Shown here one piece after another: positions 1 to 7,701 of a DNA stretch of 12,872 nucleotides; position 1 is the stretch's first letter, and every line of letters starts with the position of its first letter. Source of the DNA: Larix sibirica (Eukaryota > Streptophyta > Pinopsida > Pinales > Pinaceae); the NCBI GenBank assembly GCA_004151065.3, contig NWUY0300009098.1:57546-70417 (forward strand), in the 5' to 3' direction. A program made the position numbers and the translations under genes. Below the pieces are notes generated by a model. It made no database searches, was not told the DNA's origin, and saw only the letters and a list, made by a program, of their open reading frames with translations.

Positions 1-490
1 CCCATAGAGGCTCTTCTTCAACCTACAAACCATATTTTATTTACCTTTAATTTTGAATCCTTCTGGTTTCTCCACGTAAATATCCTCCTCCAAATATCCA
101 TTAAGAAAGGTTGTCTTCACATCTAGTTGTTCACACTCCAAATCTAAATCAACAACAAGACAAGGAATAACTCTAAAGGATGGCATTTTAACAACAGGTG
201 AGAAAATTTTAGTGAAATCAATACCTTCTTTTTGGGAAAATAATTTCACCACCAACCTTTCCTTGTACCTTTCCTTCTTCCCTTCATCCTTGTGCTTGAT
301 CCTATATATCCACTTGTTTTGAAGATATTTTCTTCCTTTCGGAAGCTTTACTAGCTCCCATGTTTTTTTCTCCAACAATGAATCCATTTCTTCCTGCATT
401 GATTTATTTCAATATTTGCTATGCTCATCATCACAAGCCTCTCGAAAACAATGAGTTTCACCTTCATCAGTTAATAAAACATAATTTGAG
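1..490 (-). pseudogene. Copia-1 reverse transcriptase, N-terminal part (RVT_2 family), broken
   Basis: The longest open piece (399 to 40) begins MQEEMDSL and shows the start of a copia reverse transcriptase: TWELVKLP, KWIYRIK, RYKERLVV, GIDFTKIFSPVVK, and QLDVKTTFLNGYLEE, whose Asp is the first catalytic metal ligand. The frame continues upstream past a TGA at 409-411, probably a former TGG Trp, into LLTDEGE and a linker with RSTRPHKPSQRY. It continues downstream past a TAA at 37-39 into KKSLYG at the window edge. The YVDD-type motif would lie left of position 1. In a live element this domain makes cDNA from the element RNA in the virus-like particle. Confidence 0.92.
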
Positions 491-494
491 GGCA

Positions 495-1100
495 GATACC
501 TTTGTGATGGCTTATGAGGCCTAGTGGACCTGCAAACCAGTTGTGGTGGTATATTTTTTGGTTGGATCTCTTGCAAGGGATGCTGCAAGAATTCTTCGTC
601 CTGTTGTCCATCATTTTATGCTGCATATCCATCATTTTCAGCTGGCTGTCCTTCATCTTCTACATCCTGTCCTCTATTTTTTGCCTGTTGTCCATTATTT
701 CCTTTCAATGATGGCATGTTTTCTTATTGCTCTACAAATTTGTCAACATTTTTCTTGACCTCCATATCACCTGTAGGCCTCTTAAACATTTCTATCTCAT
801 TAAATATAACATCCCTGCTTCTAATAAATTTGCATTTAACCATATCCCATAAGCGGTAACCAAACTCACCATCCACATATCCAAAGAAAATACATTTCGT
901 TGATTTATTGTCTAACTTAGTTCTATGCTATTTGGGAATATGCACAAATGCATCACATCCAAAATTTTTAAGGTGAGAATAGTTTACCTTCTTGTAGGTC
1001 CAAACTTCTTCAGGAATGCCACCGTCCAAGGTTGTAGTAGGTGATCAGTTGTTGAGATAACATGCCGCCTCACTGCTTCTGCCCAAAAATGATTCTCCAA
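495..1100 (-). repeat. Tandem duplicate, copy A: copia integrase end plus linker
   Basis: This segment and 1117-1695 are related along their length in the same orientation. Both start with the same GATACCTTTGTGATGG stretch (495 and 1117) and share GCCACCGTCCAA and GGGAATATGCA blocks further in. Copy A reads FWAEAV, then a frameshifted stretch corresponding to the integrase C-terminal domain (YRLWD, IRSRDVIFNE), then an acidic linker, and it joins the reverse transcriptase. The copies are clearly diverged, at roughly four-fifths identity by eye. This is therefore either an old duplication or two different copia copies joined. A single N at 1116 sits on the junction, so an assembly join is possible. 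Confidence 0.8.
608..712 (-). repeat. 21-bp tandem repeat in the copia linker, about five units
   Basis: Five consecutive 21-bp units start at 608, 629, 650, 671 and 692 on the plus strand, with a core like CCATCATTTTCAGCTGGCTGT. On the minus (coding) strand each unit encodes seven residues of the type NDGQPAE, giving an acidic, Gln/Pro-rich spacer between integrase and reverse transcriptase. Divergence rises towards both ends of the array. Confidence 0.78.
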
Positions 1101-1116
1101 CTGTAATACCTGTTAN

Positions 1117-1695
1117 GATACCTTTGTGATGGCTTATGAGGCCTAGTGGTCCTGTGAACTAGCTGCGGTGGTGTTTTTTTCTAGTTGGACCTCTTGTATT
1201 GTCTGCTTCAATGGTTCTTCTTCTCATTGTCCATCATTTTCAGTTGGTTTTCCATCATCTTCAGCTGGTTGTCCATCATGTTCTGCCTTCTTTCCATTAT
1301 TTTCTTGAAACGGTGGCATGTTTTCTTGTTGTTACACAAATCTATCAGCAATTGACCTCCATATCCCCTATAGGATTCTTAAACATCTCTAACTCATTAA
1401 ATAAAACATTCCTACTTCTAATAACTTTGCATTTAAATGGATCCCATAAGTGGTAACCAAACTCTCATCTGCATATCCCAAGAAAATACATTTCATTGAT
1501 TTATTGTCTAACTTAGTTCNTATTCCCTTTGGGAATATGCATAAATGCTTCACATCCAAAAATTTTAAGGTGGGAATTGTTTACCTTCTTTCCGTTCCAA
1601 ACTTCTTTAGGAATGCCACCGTCCAAAGCTATAGTAGGTGATCGGCTTATGAGGTAACATGCTTTCCTCATTATTTCCAACCCGAAATTTGATAG
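1117..1695 (-). repeat. Tandem duplicate, copy B: copia integrase end plus linker
   Basis: This is the partner of 495-1100. On the minus strand it runs on from the integrase core without a break (CYLISRSPTIALDGGIPKEVW, then SHLKIFGCEAFMHIPKG), into the linker, and stops at the shared RPHKPSQRY end just right of the N at 1116. Copy B keeps the normal integrase reading frame where copy A is frameshifted. A second N at 1520 lies in the HIPKG region at a point where the frame is lost. It is shorter than copy A partly because it has fewer 21-bp linker units. Confidence 0.8.
1231..1293 (-). repeat. 21-bp tandem repeat in the copia linker, about three units
   Basis: Units start at 1231, 1252 and 1273 and match the array at 608-712 (CCATCATCTTCAGCTGGTTGT type). 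The minus-strand translation is a seven-residue repeat of the DDGKPTE type. The differing unit number between the two tandem copies (about three against five) shows that the array changed length after they diverged. Confidence 0.75.
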
Positions 1696-2243
1696 CATGC
1701 TCCTCACCTTCTTCATGATAGTGTGATTCATCCTTTCTGCAGTACCATTCTATTGAGGAGTGCCAAGGATAGTCTTCTCATGCGTTATGCCAAACCTGTT
1801 GCAAGAGTCCTTGAAGGAATTGGAGCACTATTCTCCACCGTTATCTGTCCTCAAGCACTTGAGCAATTTTTTACTCTCTCTTTCAACACCAACATGAAAA
1901 ATATGAAATATGTCAAGTACCTCATTTTTGGCTTTCATAGTCTAGGACCAAACCTTCCTAGATGCATCATCTATGAATATAACAAAGTATGAGGCTCCTC
2001 CTAGAGACTTAAAATTAACTGGACCAAACACATCATAATGAACCAATTCTAACAGGTTTGTTTTCCTTTCATGGCATCCTCTCATAAATGAAACTATACG
2101 ATGCCTACCATATATACAATACTCACAGAGGTCATGTTCATAACATTTCAAACCTGGAAGCATATATTTTTTCCAATGAGTATTTTTAGGCCCTTTTCGC
2201 TCATGTGACCCAAGCGGTTATGCCATAAATCTGGTGTGGTTTA
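1513..2243 (-). pseudogene. Copia-1 integrase: HHCC finger and DDE core, broken
   Basis: The finger (GAG_pre-integrase) shows His codons at 2220-2222 and 2205-2207 (WHNRLGHM) and Cys codons at 2125-2127 and 2116-2118 (CEYC), with a frameshift near 2165 between the pairs. The core then stays in one frame from 2163 to 1513. It keeps all three catalytic residues: Asp in HYDVFGP (2032-2034), Asp in TDNGGE (1843-1845) and Glu in NGTAERMN (1735-1737). The last two are separated by 35 residues, as expected of a DD35E integrase. Three TAG stops interrupt it at 1942-1944, 1828-1830 and 1750-1752. The last sits where PQQNG-type proteins have Gln. A live version inserts cDNA into chromosomes. This copy cannot be translated through. 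Confidence 0.92.
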
Positions 2244-2700
2244 TTTTGCAACAACAACCACATCGAATTTTCTTATTGTTTCTCTTAAGGTGTACAATGT
2301 CCCTGTCTTGAGTCCTTTAGACATGATTAGTGCTCCTTTGCTGATTTTCTAGCCACTCTTTCTAAAACTTGTGGGGCATCCTTCATCATCTAGTTGTCAC
2401 ATAGAGATTAGGATCATGTGCATCTCTGGAACATGCTTGACTTGTTTCAGGGAGATATCATGCCCATCCTTTGTTTGGATTCAGACATCTCCCACTCCAA
2501 CAATATTACAAAAATGATTGTTTCCCAAAAGTACTCTACCATAGTCTCCAGTTTCATACGAGACAAAATTGGTGTTGCATGCAGTTACATGGTGAGATGC
2601 CATGGATTCTAGGATCCAATCAATACTACTGCTGGAAGTATATAAGCATGCTTCTTCCATTGAAACAATAAATAGAACATCACTATCTAAATCTACAATA
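2244..2700 (-). pseudogene. Copia-1 aspartic protease region, broken and catalytically altered
   Basis: The minus-strand frame from about 2690 downwards reads DSDVLFIVSMEEA, then WILESMASHHVT (about 2585-2618), a long stretch with LLGNNHFC and VKHVPEMHMILISM, and joins the HHCC finger. Copia proteases normally have WILDSGAS-H, where the Asp is catalytic. Here the Asp codon is GAA (Glu, 2607-2609) and the following Gly is Met, so the active site is lost as well as the frame. Stops occur at 2481-2483, 2397-2399, 2349-2351 and 2241-2243. The enzyme would normally cleave the Gag-Pol polyprotein. Confidence 0.85.
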
Positions 2701-2955
2701 GTGGTCTCACCTTCATTTGTGTTGGTTGATTTTGTATTTGAGTTGATTTATTCTTTCCCCTTCTTTTCTCTCTGAACCATATACGACACTCTCTTTTCAT
2801 GTGTCCTAGTTTTCCACAATGATATCAAGTAAGTATGCATCTTCTTGATTTTGATCTACCCTTGACTTTGAACATCCTTTTCTACTTCGATCAAATTTTC
2901 TTCCGTGGTCAGTTATGGTTTTTTGTGACTAATTTTCATTGCAGATCCTCATTCA
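2701..2955 (-). pseudogene. Copia-1 nucleocapsid region with CCHC zinc knuckle, broken
   Basis: The minus strand reads a basic stretch (FKVKGRSKSRR) followed by a knuckle of the form C-x2-C-x4-H-x4-C. Three ligands are present: Cys at 2816-2818, His in KLGHMKREC, and Cys at 2786-2788. The first Cys codon is TGA (2825-2827), one base from TGT or TGC, so the knuckle is cut at its first ligand. Several further stops lie between this and the gag core. Nucleocapsid knuckles bind and package the element RNA. Confidence 0.85.
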
Positions 2956-3501
2956 TTAAGTTGAACTGCTAACATCATCAAACTTTAGGGTTTCTGCAGG
3001 AGCTAAAGTGCTCATGGATACTATCAAATTTTCCCATCTATCTAGCATGGAGCACATGAGTAGGATGGCTTTGATTTCATCATCCAAGATAATTTTAACA
3101 GAGGCAAGTTGACTGGTAATGATCATAAATTCATTTATATGCTCTACAGCTGAAGCACCCTCCTTCATCTTGAGGTTATACAGCTTCTTCATTAAGAAAA
3201 AATTGTTTGATGTTCTGTTTTTCTCATACATATCATGTAATTTCTTCCACATATCTTATGTTGTCTTCTCTCCAACCACATTGAAGTAGAAATTCTTTGC
3301 TAAGTACTTCCTAATTGTGGCAATGTCCTTTCTATCAAGTTTGTTCCACTCTTCATATGTCATTGATGAAGGTTTACTTGTTGTTCCCTCAATTGGAAAA
3401 TATTGGTCCTTTAGAATTAATATGTCATCCATCTATGATTTCCATAGAGAAAAATTGGCCCCATTGAGCTTCTCCATGTCACTCATGGATGTTGTATCCA
3501 T
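2956..3501 (-). pseudogene. Copia-1 gag capsid domain (UBN2/copia gag type), broken
   Basis: The frame starts with an ATG at 3499-3501 (MDTTSMSDMEKLNG) and runs to 2956 with two internal stops: TAG at 3433-3435, where FSLWKSW-like gag proteins have Trp, and TAA at 3256-3258. Typical copia gag features follow: MWKKLHDMYEK, FLMKKLYNLKM, a hydrophobic helix around IDDEIKAILLMCSM, and DRWENLI. A one-base frameshift near 2960 moves the expected LMNEDLQ end into another frame. The start was chosen because it lies about 140 bp downstream of the primer-binding site and opens the conserved frame. Gag forms the particle shell. Confidence 0.9.
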
Positions 3502-3639
3502 GCTGCCTCAAATGACAGATCACTGAGGCTCCCCCTTCCAAATCATCGCCTCCACATGAGCTATCACAGGATTACACACAGAGCAGGCACACTCCAGACA
3601 ATATTTTCACGTACGGGAGGGGCTGGCTCCTAAACCAAC

Positions 3640-3651
3640 GCTCTGATAACA
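3640..3651 (-). promoter_or_regulatory. Copia-1 primer-binding site for initiator tRNA-Met
   Basis: The minus strand reads TGTTATCAGAGC, one base different from TGGTATCAGAGC, which pairs with the 3' end of plant initiator tRNA-Met and primes minus-strand cDNA synthesis in most plant copia elements. It lies about 140 bp upstream of the gag ATG, the expected place. It marks the boundary between the 5' LTR (higher coordinates) and the internal region. Confidence 0.85.
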
Positions 3652-4310
3652 TTTTTTATGATCAAAGCAGCACCTAACTAGCCCTTATATTTTTTTTTGT
3701 ACCCTTCCTTGAGATACAAGCAGAGCAACAAATGACTAATCCTCTGTCTTTGATCTATGCCATGCCTAGATATATGAACATAGCAACAAATATTATCTTT
3801 CCTACCAAGCTCTTAGCTCTCCTCCTCACTACCAGCAGTCCTTTCTAGTACAACCTATTAATTACATATTCTAATAACATATTTGAACATTAAAGATAAT
3901 CAAATCAATCATTGACGAAAGGGGACAAACACACAATAGTTATGAGAACATTTATATGAGCACACAATTTAATTCAACACGCAGTATATATGAAATACAG
4001 TCACACACTGAGACAAAGAATAGGATTTTGGTCATAAACTCTCACTTTTTATTTACTTCAGCACTCAACAATGCATACAAGCTCATCCAAAATACAATAC
4101 AATCCAATAGAGTCCTTCATCAAGATGAAGGCATCTCGATCCTTCCACCGCTGTCGGTGAGAAGATGTCTTTGTCGAGAAGCTTCTTTAAAGCATTAAAT
4201 TTAGAAGTCACTATTCTAACTACCAACTAACTTAGAAGACTGAGCTAGCGTTGCTTGGGTGAGCTAGCTCAACAGTCTAATTTTCCGCAATTTGGTTTCA
4301 ACAACCAACA
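3652..4310 (-). repeat. Putative 5' LTR of Copia-1, outer end uncertain
   Basis: The 5' LTR must begin right next to the primer-binding site, so its inner end is near 3652 (plus-strand TTTTTTATGATC, where an intact end would read TGTTATGATC or similar). Two outer ends are possible: 3879, giving minus-strand TGTTATTAG and an LTR of about 230 bp, or 4310, giving minus-strand TGTTGGTTG and about 660 bp. The longer choice fits a TATAAAT-like box on the minus strand near 3950 and ends just where the arm repeat at 4319 begins. The other LTR is outside the window, so neither can be confirmed. There are no convincing ORFs here. Confidence 0.45.
4237..4278. repeat. Imperfect hairpin, AGCTAGC stem
   Basis: The left arm AGACTGAGCTAGC (4237-4249) pairs with the right arm GCTAGCTCAACAGTCT (4263-4278), with a three-base bulge (TTG) on one side and a 13-base loop. 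It may be part of the putative LTR U3. No function can be assigned. Confidence 0.5.
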
Positions 4311-4318
4311 ATTATTAA

Positions 4319-4502
4319 CACTAGCATAGCCACTTAACTTATGGTTGGTGAGATAGGTCACAAGTTAAGTGCCATGAACAAGTTATCTGTTATTTGTTCT
4401 CTCATTTTTCTAGTTAAACTCTACCATGAACTGCCCATTATCCATGCATCAATTAAGAGTTATCCATGCTTAAGCTACTAGTTATTTTTTATATTCTTTT
4501 TT
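4319..4502 (+). repeat. Arm-repeat family copy R1 (truncated at an N)
   Basis: It shares its order of blocks with 6353-6512/9092-9221 (R2) and 12627-12872 (R3). The blocks are ACTAGCATA, an ACTTAACTT / AAGTTAAGT inverted pair (4332-4340 and 4362-4370), an AACAAGTTA block, two 22-bp units of the type TTATCCATGCATNAACTAC, then TACTAGTTA and an AT-rich run. R1 stops at the N at 4503, where a copia integrase fragment begins abruptly. Confidence 0.8.
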
Positions 4503-4503
4503 N

Positions 4504-4740
4504 TATGTCTCAAATGATTTCAAAGATTTTTGTGCTCCGGAGGGCATAAGGAGGGAGTGGACAGTACCATATAACCCACAGCAGAACAGAGTGGCAGAGA
4601 GAAAGAACCGATCTATAGTTGGGGCAGCGAGATCTATGCTACATGATCAGAGTTTACCGTTCTTTCTTTGGGCAGAGGCATGTAACACTGCATCTTACAT
4701 TCTTTGGCTATACTTTGGTAGTGTATCTTGCATCCATTGA
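4504..4740 (+). pseudogene. Copia-2: fragment of a second copia integrase, with internal deletion
   Basis: Plus-strand translation in the frame ending at 4740 gives VSNDFKDFCAPEGIRR, then TVPYNPQQNRVAERKNRS, ARSMLHDQSLPFFLWAEACN and TASYI. This is the C-terminal half of a copia DDE core including the catalytic Glu (VAER). The usual Gly before VAER is Arg. After TASYI the reading jumps to FGSVSCIH, which corresponds to the FGCxxYxHVP block normally some 30 residues later, so an internal deletion is likely. The frame ends in TGA (4738-4740). It belongs to a different copia lineage from Copia-1 (AERKNR versus AERMNH) and is on the opposite strand. Its left end is exactly at the N at 4503. Confidence 0.88.
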
Positions 4741-6347
4741 ACTCCTTGATTTTTATGGAAGATGCCTATATTTATAAGATTTCTTGGAGGAGGTAATGGA
4801 ATGAAAGTGGAGAGGCTTCCCACGCCGTGCCCATTCAATTATGTTAGATAACTTAAGTACTTTATTGTAACTACTAGAAAGTGCATGAATTTTGCATTTC
4901 CAAACTAGAAGTTTGCATGGAAACATTGTGGCATTTACCAAATTGTAGAATTCAATGCATCGATGATGTACATGAACCTTGCATAAGTATTGAAAGATTC
5001 CCATGCAATTTGTGATGTGTATTAAATTATGTCTCGTGTAGTCATCGTTTTGGTCAATGGTTTGGTTTGACATTAATCCTCCATAGATAATTATGCATTT
5101 TCATGTTTTTTTGCTTCATGTCCTTCATTATGGTGGTTTACACTGATTGGTGATGTCTTTGGTGTGTTACAACAAAATCTAGCACCCACATATGTAAACT
5201 CTGAAGTACAAGGTGATAGCTTTGTGTAACTTAGGAATCTTGTTGACCGTCACCTCAATAGCTCTTCCTCACACTTTAGGTTGTCTCTTCTCTAACACAA
5301 GGGGGTTTCCCTAAGGTAGGATTATCAAGGCGATGGAGTGGGGTCTCAAGGTGGAAATGAAGAGTAAGCCTTAATAATACAAAGTAGTTGTTGTAATGAA
5401 AGGAAATGGAAATGAGTAAATAGATATGGGAACGAAAGGAAGGAAGAAGAAGGGAACAAGGAAGTGGGATGATGTTACTAGTGCCTATCAATCTACGGGC
5501 TAATGGAGTCATGGAATATGGCACAATGGAAGGGCTAATTTACCACATTTACAACTGGTTTGAGGTAGGCTATATGGTAGAAAGGACTAGACACATTCCA
5601 CATATTTAGATGAAAGAACTTGTTTGATAAGTTCATATTTGAGTATGTATTCAAGGTGAAAGAAACTAAGTCTTTTACAATCAGCCCTAAGTGTTTGTTG
5701 GAAATAGGTGTAGAAACAAGTCATGGGGGGCTAATTTTGCCACTCATCAAACAATATGAAGGCTGTGTTATATTTGGTTGAACTATTACTCCAATTCAAC
5801 ATCTAGTTATTTAGATGAAGGGAAATAGAACAGAAATGTAACAACAAATAAACCAGGAGGGAAAGTTTCTCACATTGACTACTTCGAGAGATAAAATGGA
5901 TTTATTTATTGGCCTTCATAAAAGTGTTAGATAACAAGAGGTTTGTACAACAAATTAGCAATAAAATGAAGAGCATAACATAACCATACAACACATTAGA
6001 GCAATACCTCACTTCTTCATTAATATTGAAGAGTTTGATACACAAGGGAGCTCCATAAGCCTTCAATTCAAAGCTCCTACGATCTCCCATCTCTTCCCAA
6101 TCTACTCCAAATCATCAATTACCCAATTACAAAATGAAATGGAGAGAAGGCTCATTTACATAGGGATAGTTTCATCTCTTTTATGATAAAATACAATATT
6201 TTCCTAACTAATATCATGATAAGTCGAAAAATTATAAAATATTGTAGTTAGGCCTTATCCCTTTAAGGTTAACAAGTCGAATGGTAACGATTCTCTCCAT
6301 CAGGAAATATGAAATAATGTGCAAGATATCTCCAAGAGAGATGATGC
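4741..6347. other. Unassigned AT-rich stretch, no recognised gene
   Basis: The open frames here are short and match no family I know. Visible features are a purine-rich tract on the plus strand at about 5396-5478 and a pair of interleaved inverted repeats at 6193-6252 (reported separately). A TATAAATA-like box reads on the minus strand near 4768-4775, but no gene follows it. This may be old transposon remains without recognisable domains. Confidence 0.6.
6193..6252. repeat. Interleaved inverted repeats with pseudoknot topology
   Basis: ACAATATTTT (6193-6202) is the reverse complement of AAAATATTGT (6236-6245). CCTAACTA (6203-6210) is the reverse complement of TAGTTAGG (6245-6252). The order is A, B, A', B', so both stems cannot nest as one hairpin. 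The space between contains the palindrome ATCATGAT (6213-6220). Confidence 0.55.
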
Positions 6348-6352
6348 ATCAC

Positions 6353-6512
6353 TAACTAGCATAACTACTTAACTTGTGGTTGTTGAACATTGATAGGTTA
6401 CAAGCTAAGTGGCACAAATAAGTTGTTCTACATGCTAGTTACACGAGTTGCCTGTTAACAAACTGCCCGTCTGTTAAAGAACTGTTCATTATCCATGCAT
6501 TAGTTACTAGTT
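6353..6512 (+). repeat. Left inverted arm R2, outer part (before the LINE)
   Basis: Blocks in order are ACTAGCATAAC, ACTTAACTTGTGG, GAACATTGATAGGTTACAAG, CTAAGTGGCAC, ATTATCCATGCATTAG and TACTAGTT. ACTTAACTTGTG (6367-6378) pairs with TACAAGCTAAGT (6399-6410) with one mismatch. The arm is interrupted after TACTAGTT by the LINE poly(A) (T run on plus) and resumes at 9092. Confidence 0.8.
6505..6512 (+). repeat. LINE target-site duplication, 3' side
   Basis: TACTAGTT here, next to the T run that is the LINE poly(A) on the other strand, is repeated at 9092-9099. Homologous arm R3 has a single uninterrupted copy of the same site (CTACTAGTTATTC), which supports the reading as a duplication. Confidence 0.82.
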
Positions 6513-6769
6513 TTTTTTTTTGAAGAAAAAAAGCGTAATTTCATTAAAGATAATCAAATTACATTCTGTATAAGAGCTTCTATGAGCCCTTTCTATGATC
6601 CCTTTCAGTAATAATATTTTCAGCTTCCAGTATCATAAAATCATCAAAAGAAATAGAGTTGCGATCTCTCGAGGGAGCTCTATCCCGAACAAAACTATTA
6701 TACAAAAAGTGTCCAAAAGACAACTATATATGAAGTTTGCTAATCAGTAATAAAAAATTTGGTGACGCA

Positions 6770-7317
6770 TCAGATGTGTTGTGATCCATTCCCTTCAATG
6801 AAGGGCCTATGATAGTATTCATGAAAGATTCCATTGTCCTGTTCCAAAAATTTCCATTGTCCAAGTGGAAGGGTCACGCCTTGCTTTGATAAGTTATCAA
6901 CTTCACTATTCCTTTCCCTGTAGACATGTTGACATGTGAAAGTGTAAAAAATACCAGTAACATAGTGCTTAAAATCAAAATGTGGCACCGTTGTAGTTGA
7001 TTTATCCAGTTGATAACAATCATGGAGTCACCGAAAACTTGTAAGTGTGTGCAATGTTTTTCCAGAGCAAAAGTGATCAAAAGTTTGAGTTCTGCAAAGT
7101 TGTTTGAGCCACTTCCCAGCCCCATGTGAATCTTGTATGAGTGGTGTTGAGAGAGATACCGAATTGTGCCCACACCACAAAGATCATTTTGTGAAGCGCC
7201 ATCGAAATAAGCCCAGGGTTGTGTGTGATTTATGAATTCAACAATGATGTTGCAGGGAACCACTTGAAATTTTTCCTGAGGGAAGTGAGAGAGGATTGTA
7301 ATGCTGCGGTTTGCCAA
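6770..7317 (-). pseudogene. LINE RNase H domain (RVT_3 type), frameshifted
   Basis: The first piece (7317 down to about 6990) shows AYFDGASQND with Asp39, SNNFAELKLL with Glu76, and VFGDSMIVINWI with Asp97. A frameshift near 6985 moves the end into another frame, where HVYRERNSEVDNLSKQG carries the fourth metal ligand, Asp. All four D-E-D-D residues are therefore still encoded. RNase H removes the RNA strand of the RNA:DNA hybrid. It is found at the C-terminus of a subset of plant LINEs, after the zinc-binding domain, as here. Confidence 0.88.
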
Positions 7318-7437
7318 GATATTAGGGGTAGTGGAAATGCCAAGGAAAATCTGTTGGTTTCATGCGATCCAGATACCCCAGATAACAATCAAAGGTAAAG
7401 CACGTATGTAAACGGTGTCCATAGAATCGTGCCAATG

Positions 7438-7690
7438 TCACCAAGCCTCTTCGACATTATTCTCGTCCCATGAGCAGGCTGATGGGTGTATAGTTTTTAA
7501 TATAGCCCAAAGAATTTTTGTGAAGGAACAGTCAAGGAAGAGGTGAAAAGATGTTTCCTCATCCTGTTTGCAAAGTGTGCACCAACCAGGACCTTCAATA
7601 TTTTTTTTTATACGGTCCCAAGTAGGAATCCGGTTGGCAAGGGTGCACCACATGATTTTTTTTTCTTTTGAGGGGCAGTGGGATTTACAA
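7438..7690 (-). pseudogene. LINE zf-RVT zinc-binding domain, broken
   Basis: The minus-strand frame from 7653 gives MWCTLANRIPTWDRI, then WCTLCKQDEETSFHLFLDC and KILWAIL. The ligands fit C-x2-C-x8-H-x4-C (Cys25, Cys28, His37, Cys42), and the IPTW and ET-HLF-C patterns are diagnostic of the zf-RVT family that follows plant non-LTR reverse transcriptases. It continues towards the RNase H through a region with stops (7430-7320). It probably contacts nucleic acid during target-primed reverse transcription. Confidence 0.88.
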
Positions 7691-7701
7691 ATCTTTTGCC
7701 A

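Larger units (their letters stand above)
1..3651 (-). mobile_element. Copia-1: degenerate Ty1/copia LTR retrotransposon, 3' part off the window
   Basis: Read on the minus strand, the segment gives the copia order: primer-binding site, gag, CCHC knuckle, protease, HHCC finger, DDE integrase, linker, reverse transcriptase. Integrase before reverse transcriptase separates copia from gypsy elements. Each domain was found by translating the minus strand and bridging stops and frameshifts. The rest of the reverse transcriptase, RNase H and the 3' LTR lie left of position 1. In-frame stops are at 3433-3435, 3256-3258, 2825-2827, 2481-2483, 2397-2399, 2349-2351, 2241-2243, 1942-1944, 1828-1830, 1750-1752, 409-411 and 37-39. 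Frameshifts lie near 2960 and 2165. The element cannot encode a polyprotein. Its middle is further altered by a tandem duplication at 495-1695. Confidence 0.93.

Noticed and set aside
514-859. Overlapping plus-strand frames rich in Cys, Ser and Phe, looking like a secreted small protein
   Set aside because: They are antisense to the 21-bp linker repeats of Copia-1. The repeat gives an apparent periodic Cys/Ser protein on the wrong strand.
1723-2671. Plus-strand frames at 1723-1992 and 2418-2671
   Set aside because: They lie opposite clear copia integrase and protease domains on the minus strand and contain no known motif.
3652-3879. Short (about 230-bp) version of the Copia-1 LTR ending at TGTTATTAG
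   Set aside because: Not excluded, but given second place: the longer version includes a minus-strand TATA-like box and ends at the border of the arm repeat. Without the 3' LTR it cannot be settled.
3956-4198. 80-codon plus-strand frame, possible exon
   Set aside because: It lies within the putative LTR. Its composition changes along its length and no family is recognisable. The GC-richer end (4120-4190) fits LTR sequence as well.
4753-5073. 106-codon minus-strand frame
   Set aside because: A chance opening in AT-rich DNA: no motif and no sensible promoter upstream. A TATA-like box near 4768-4775 lies at its downstream end.
5276-5524. 82-codon minus-strand frame rich in Leu, Ser and His
   Set aside because: It is antisense to a purine tract, which produces pyrimidine-rich codons (Leu, Ser, Phe) automatically.
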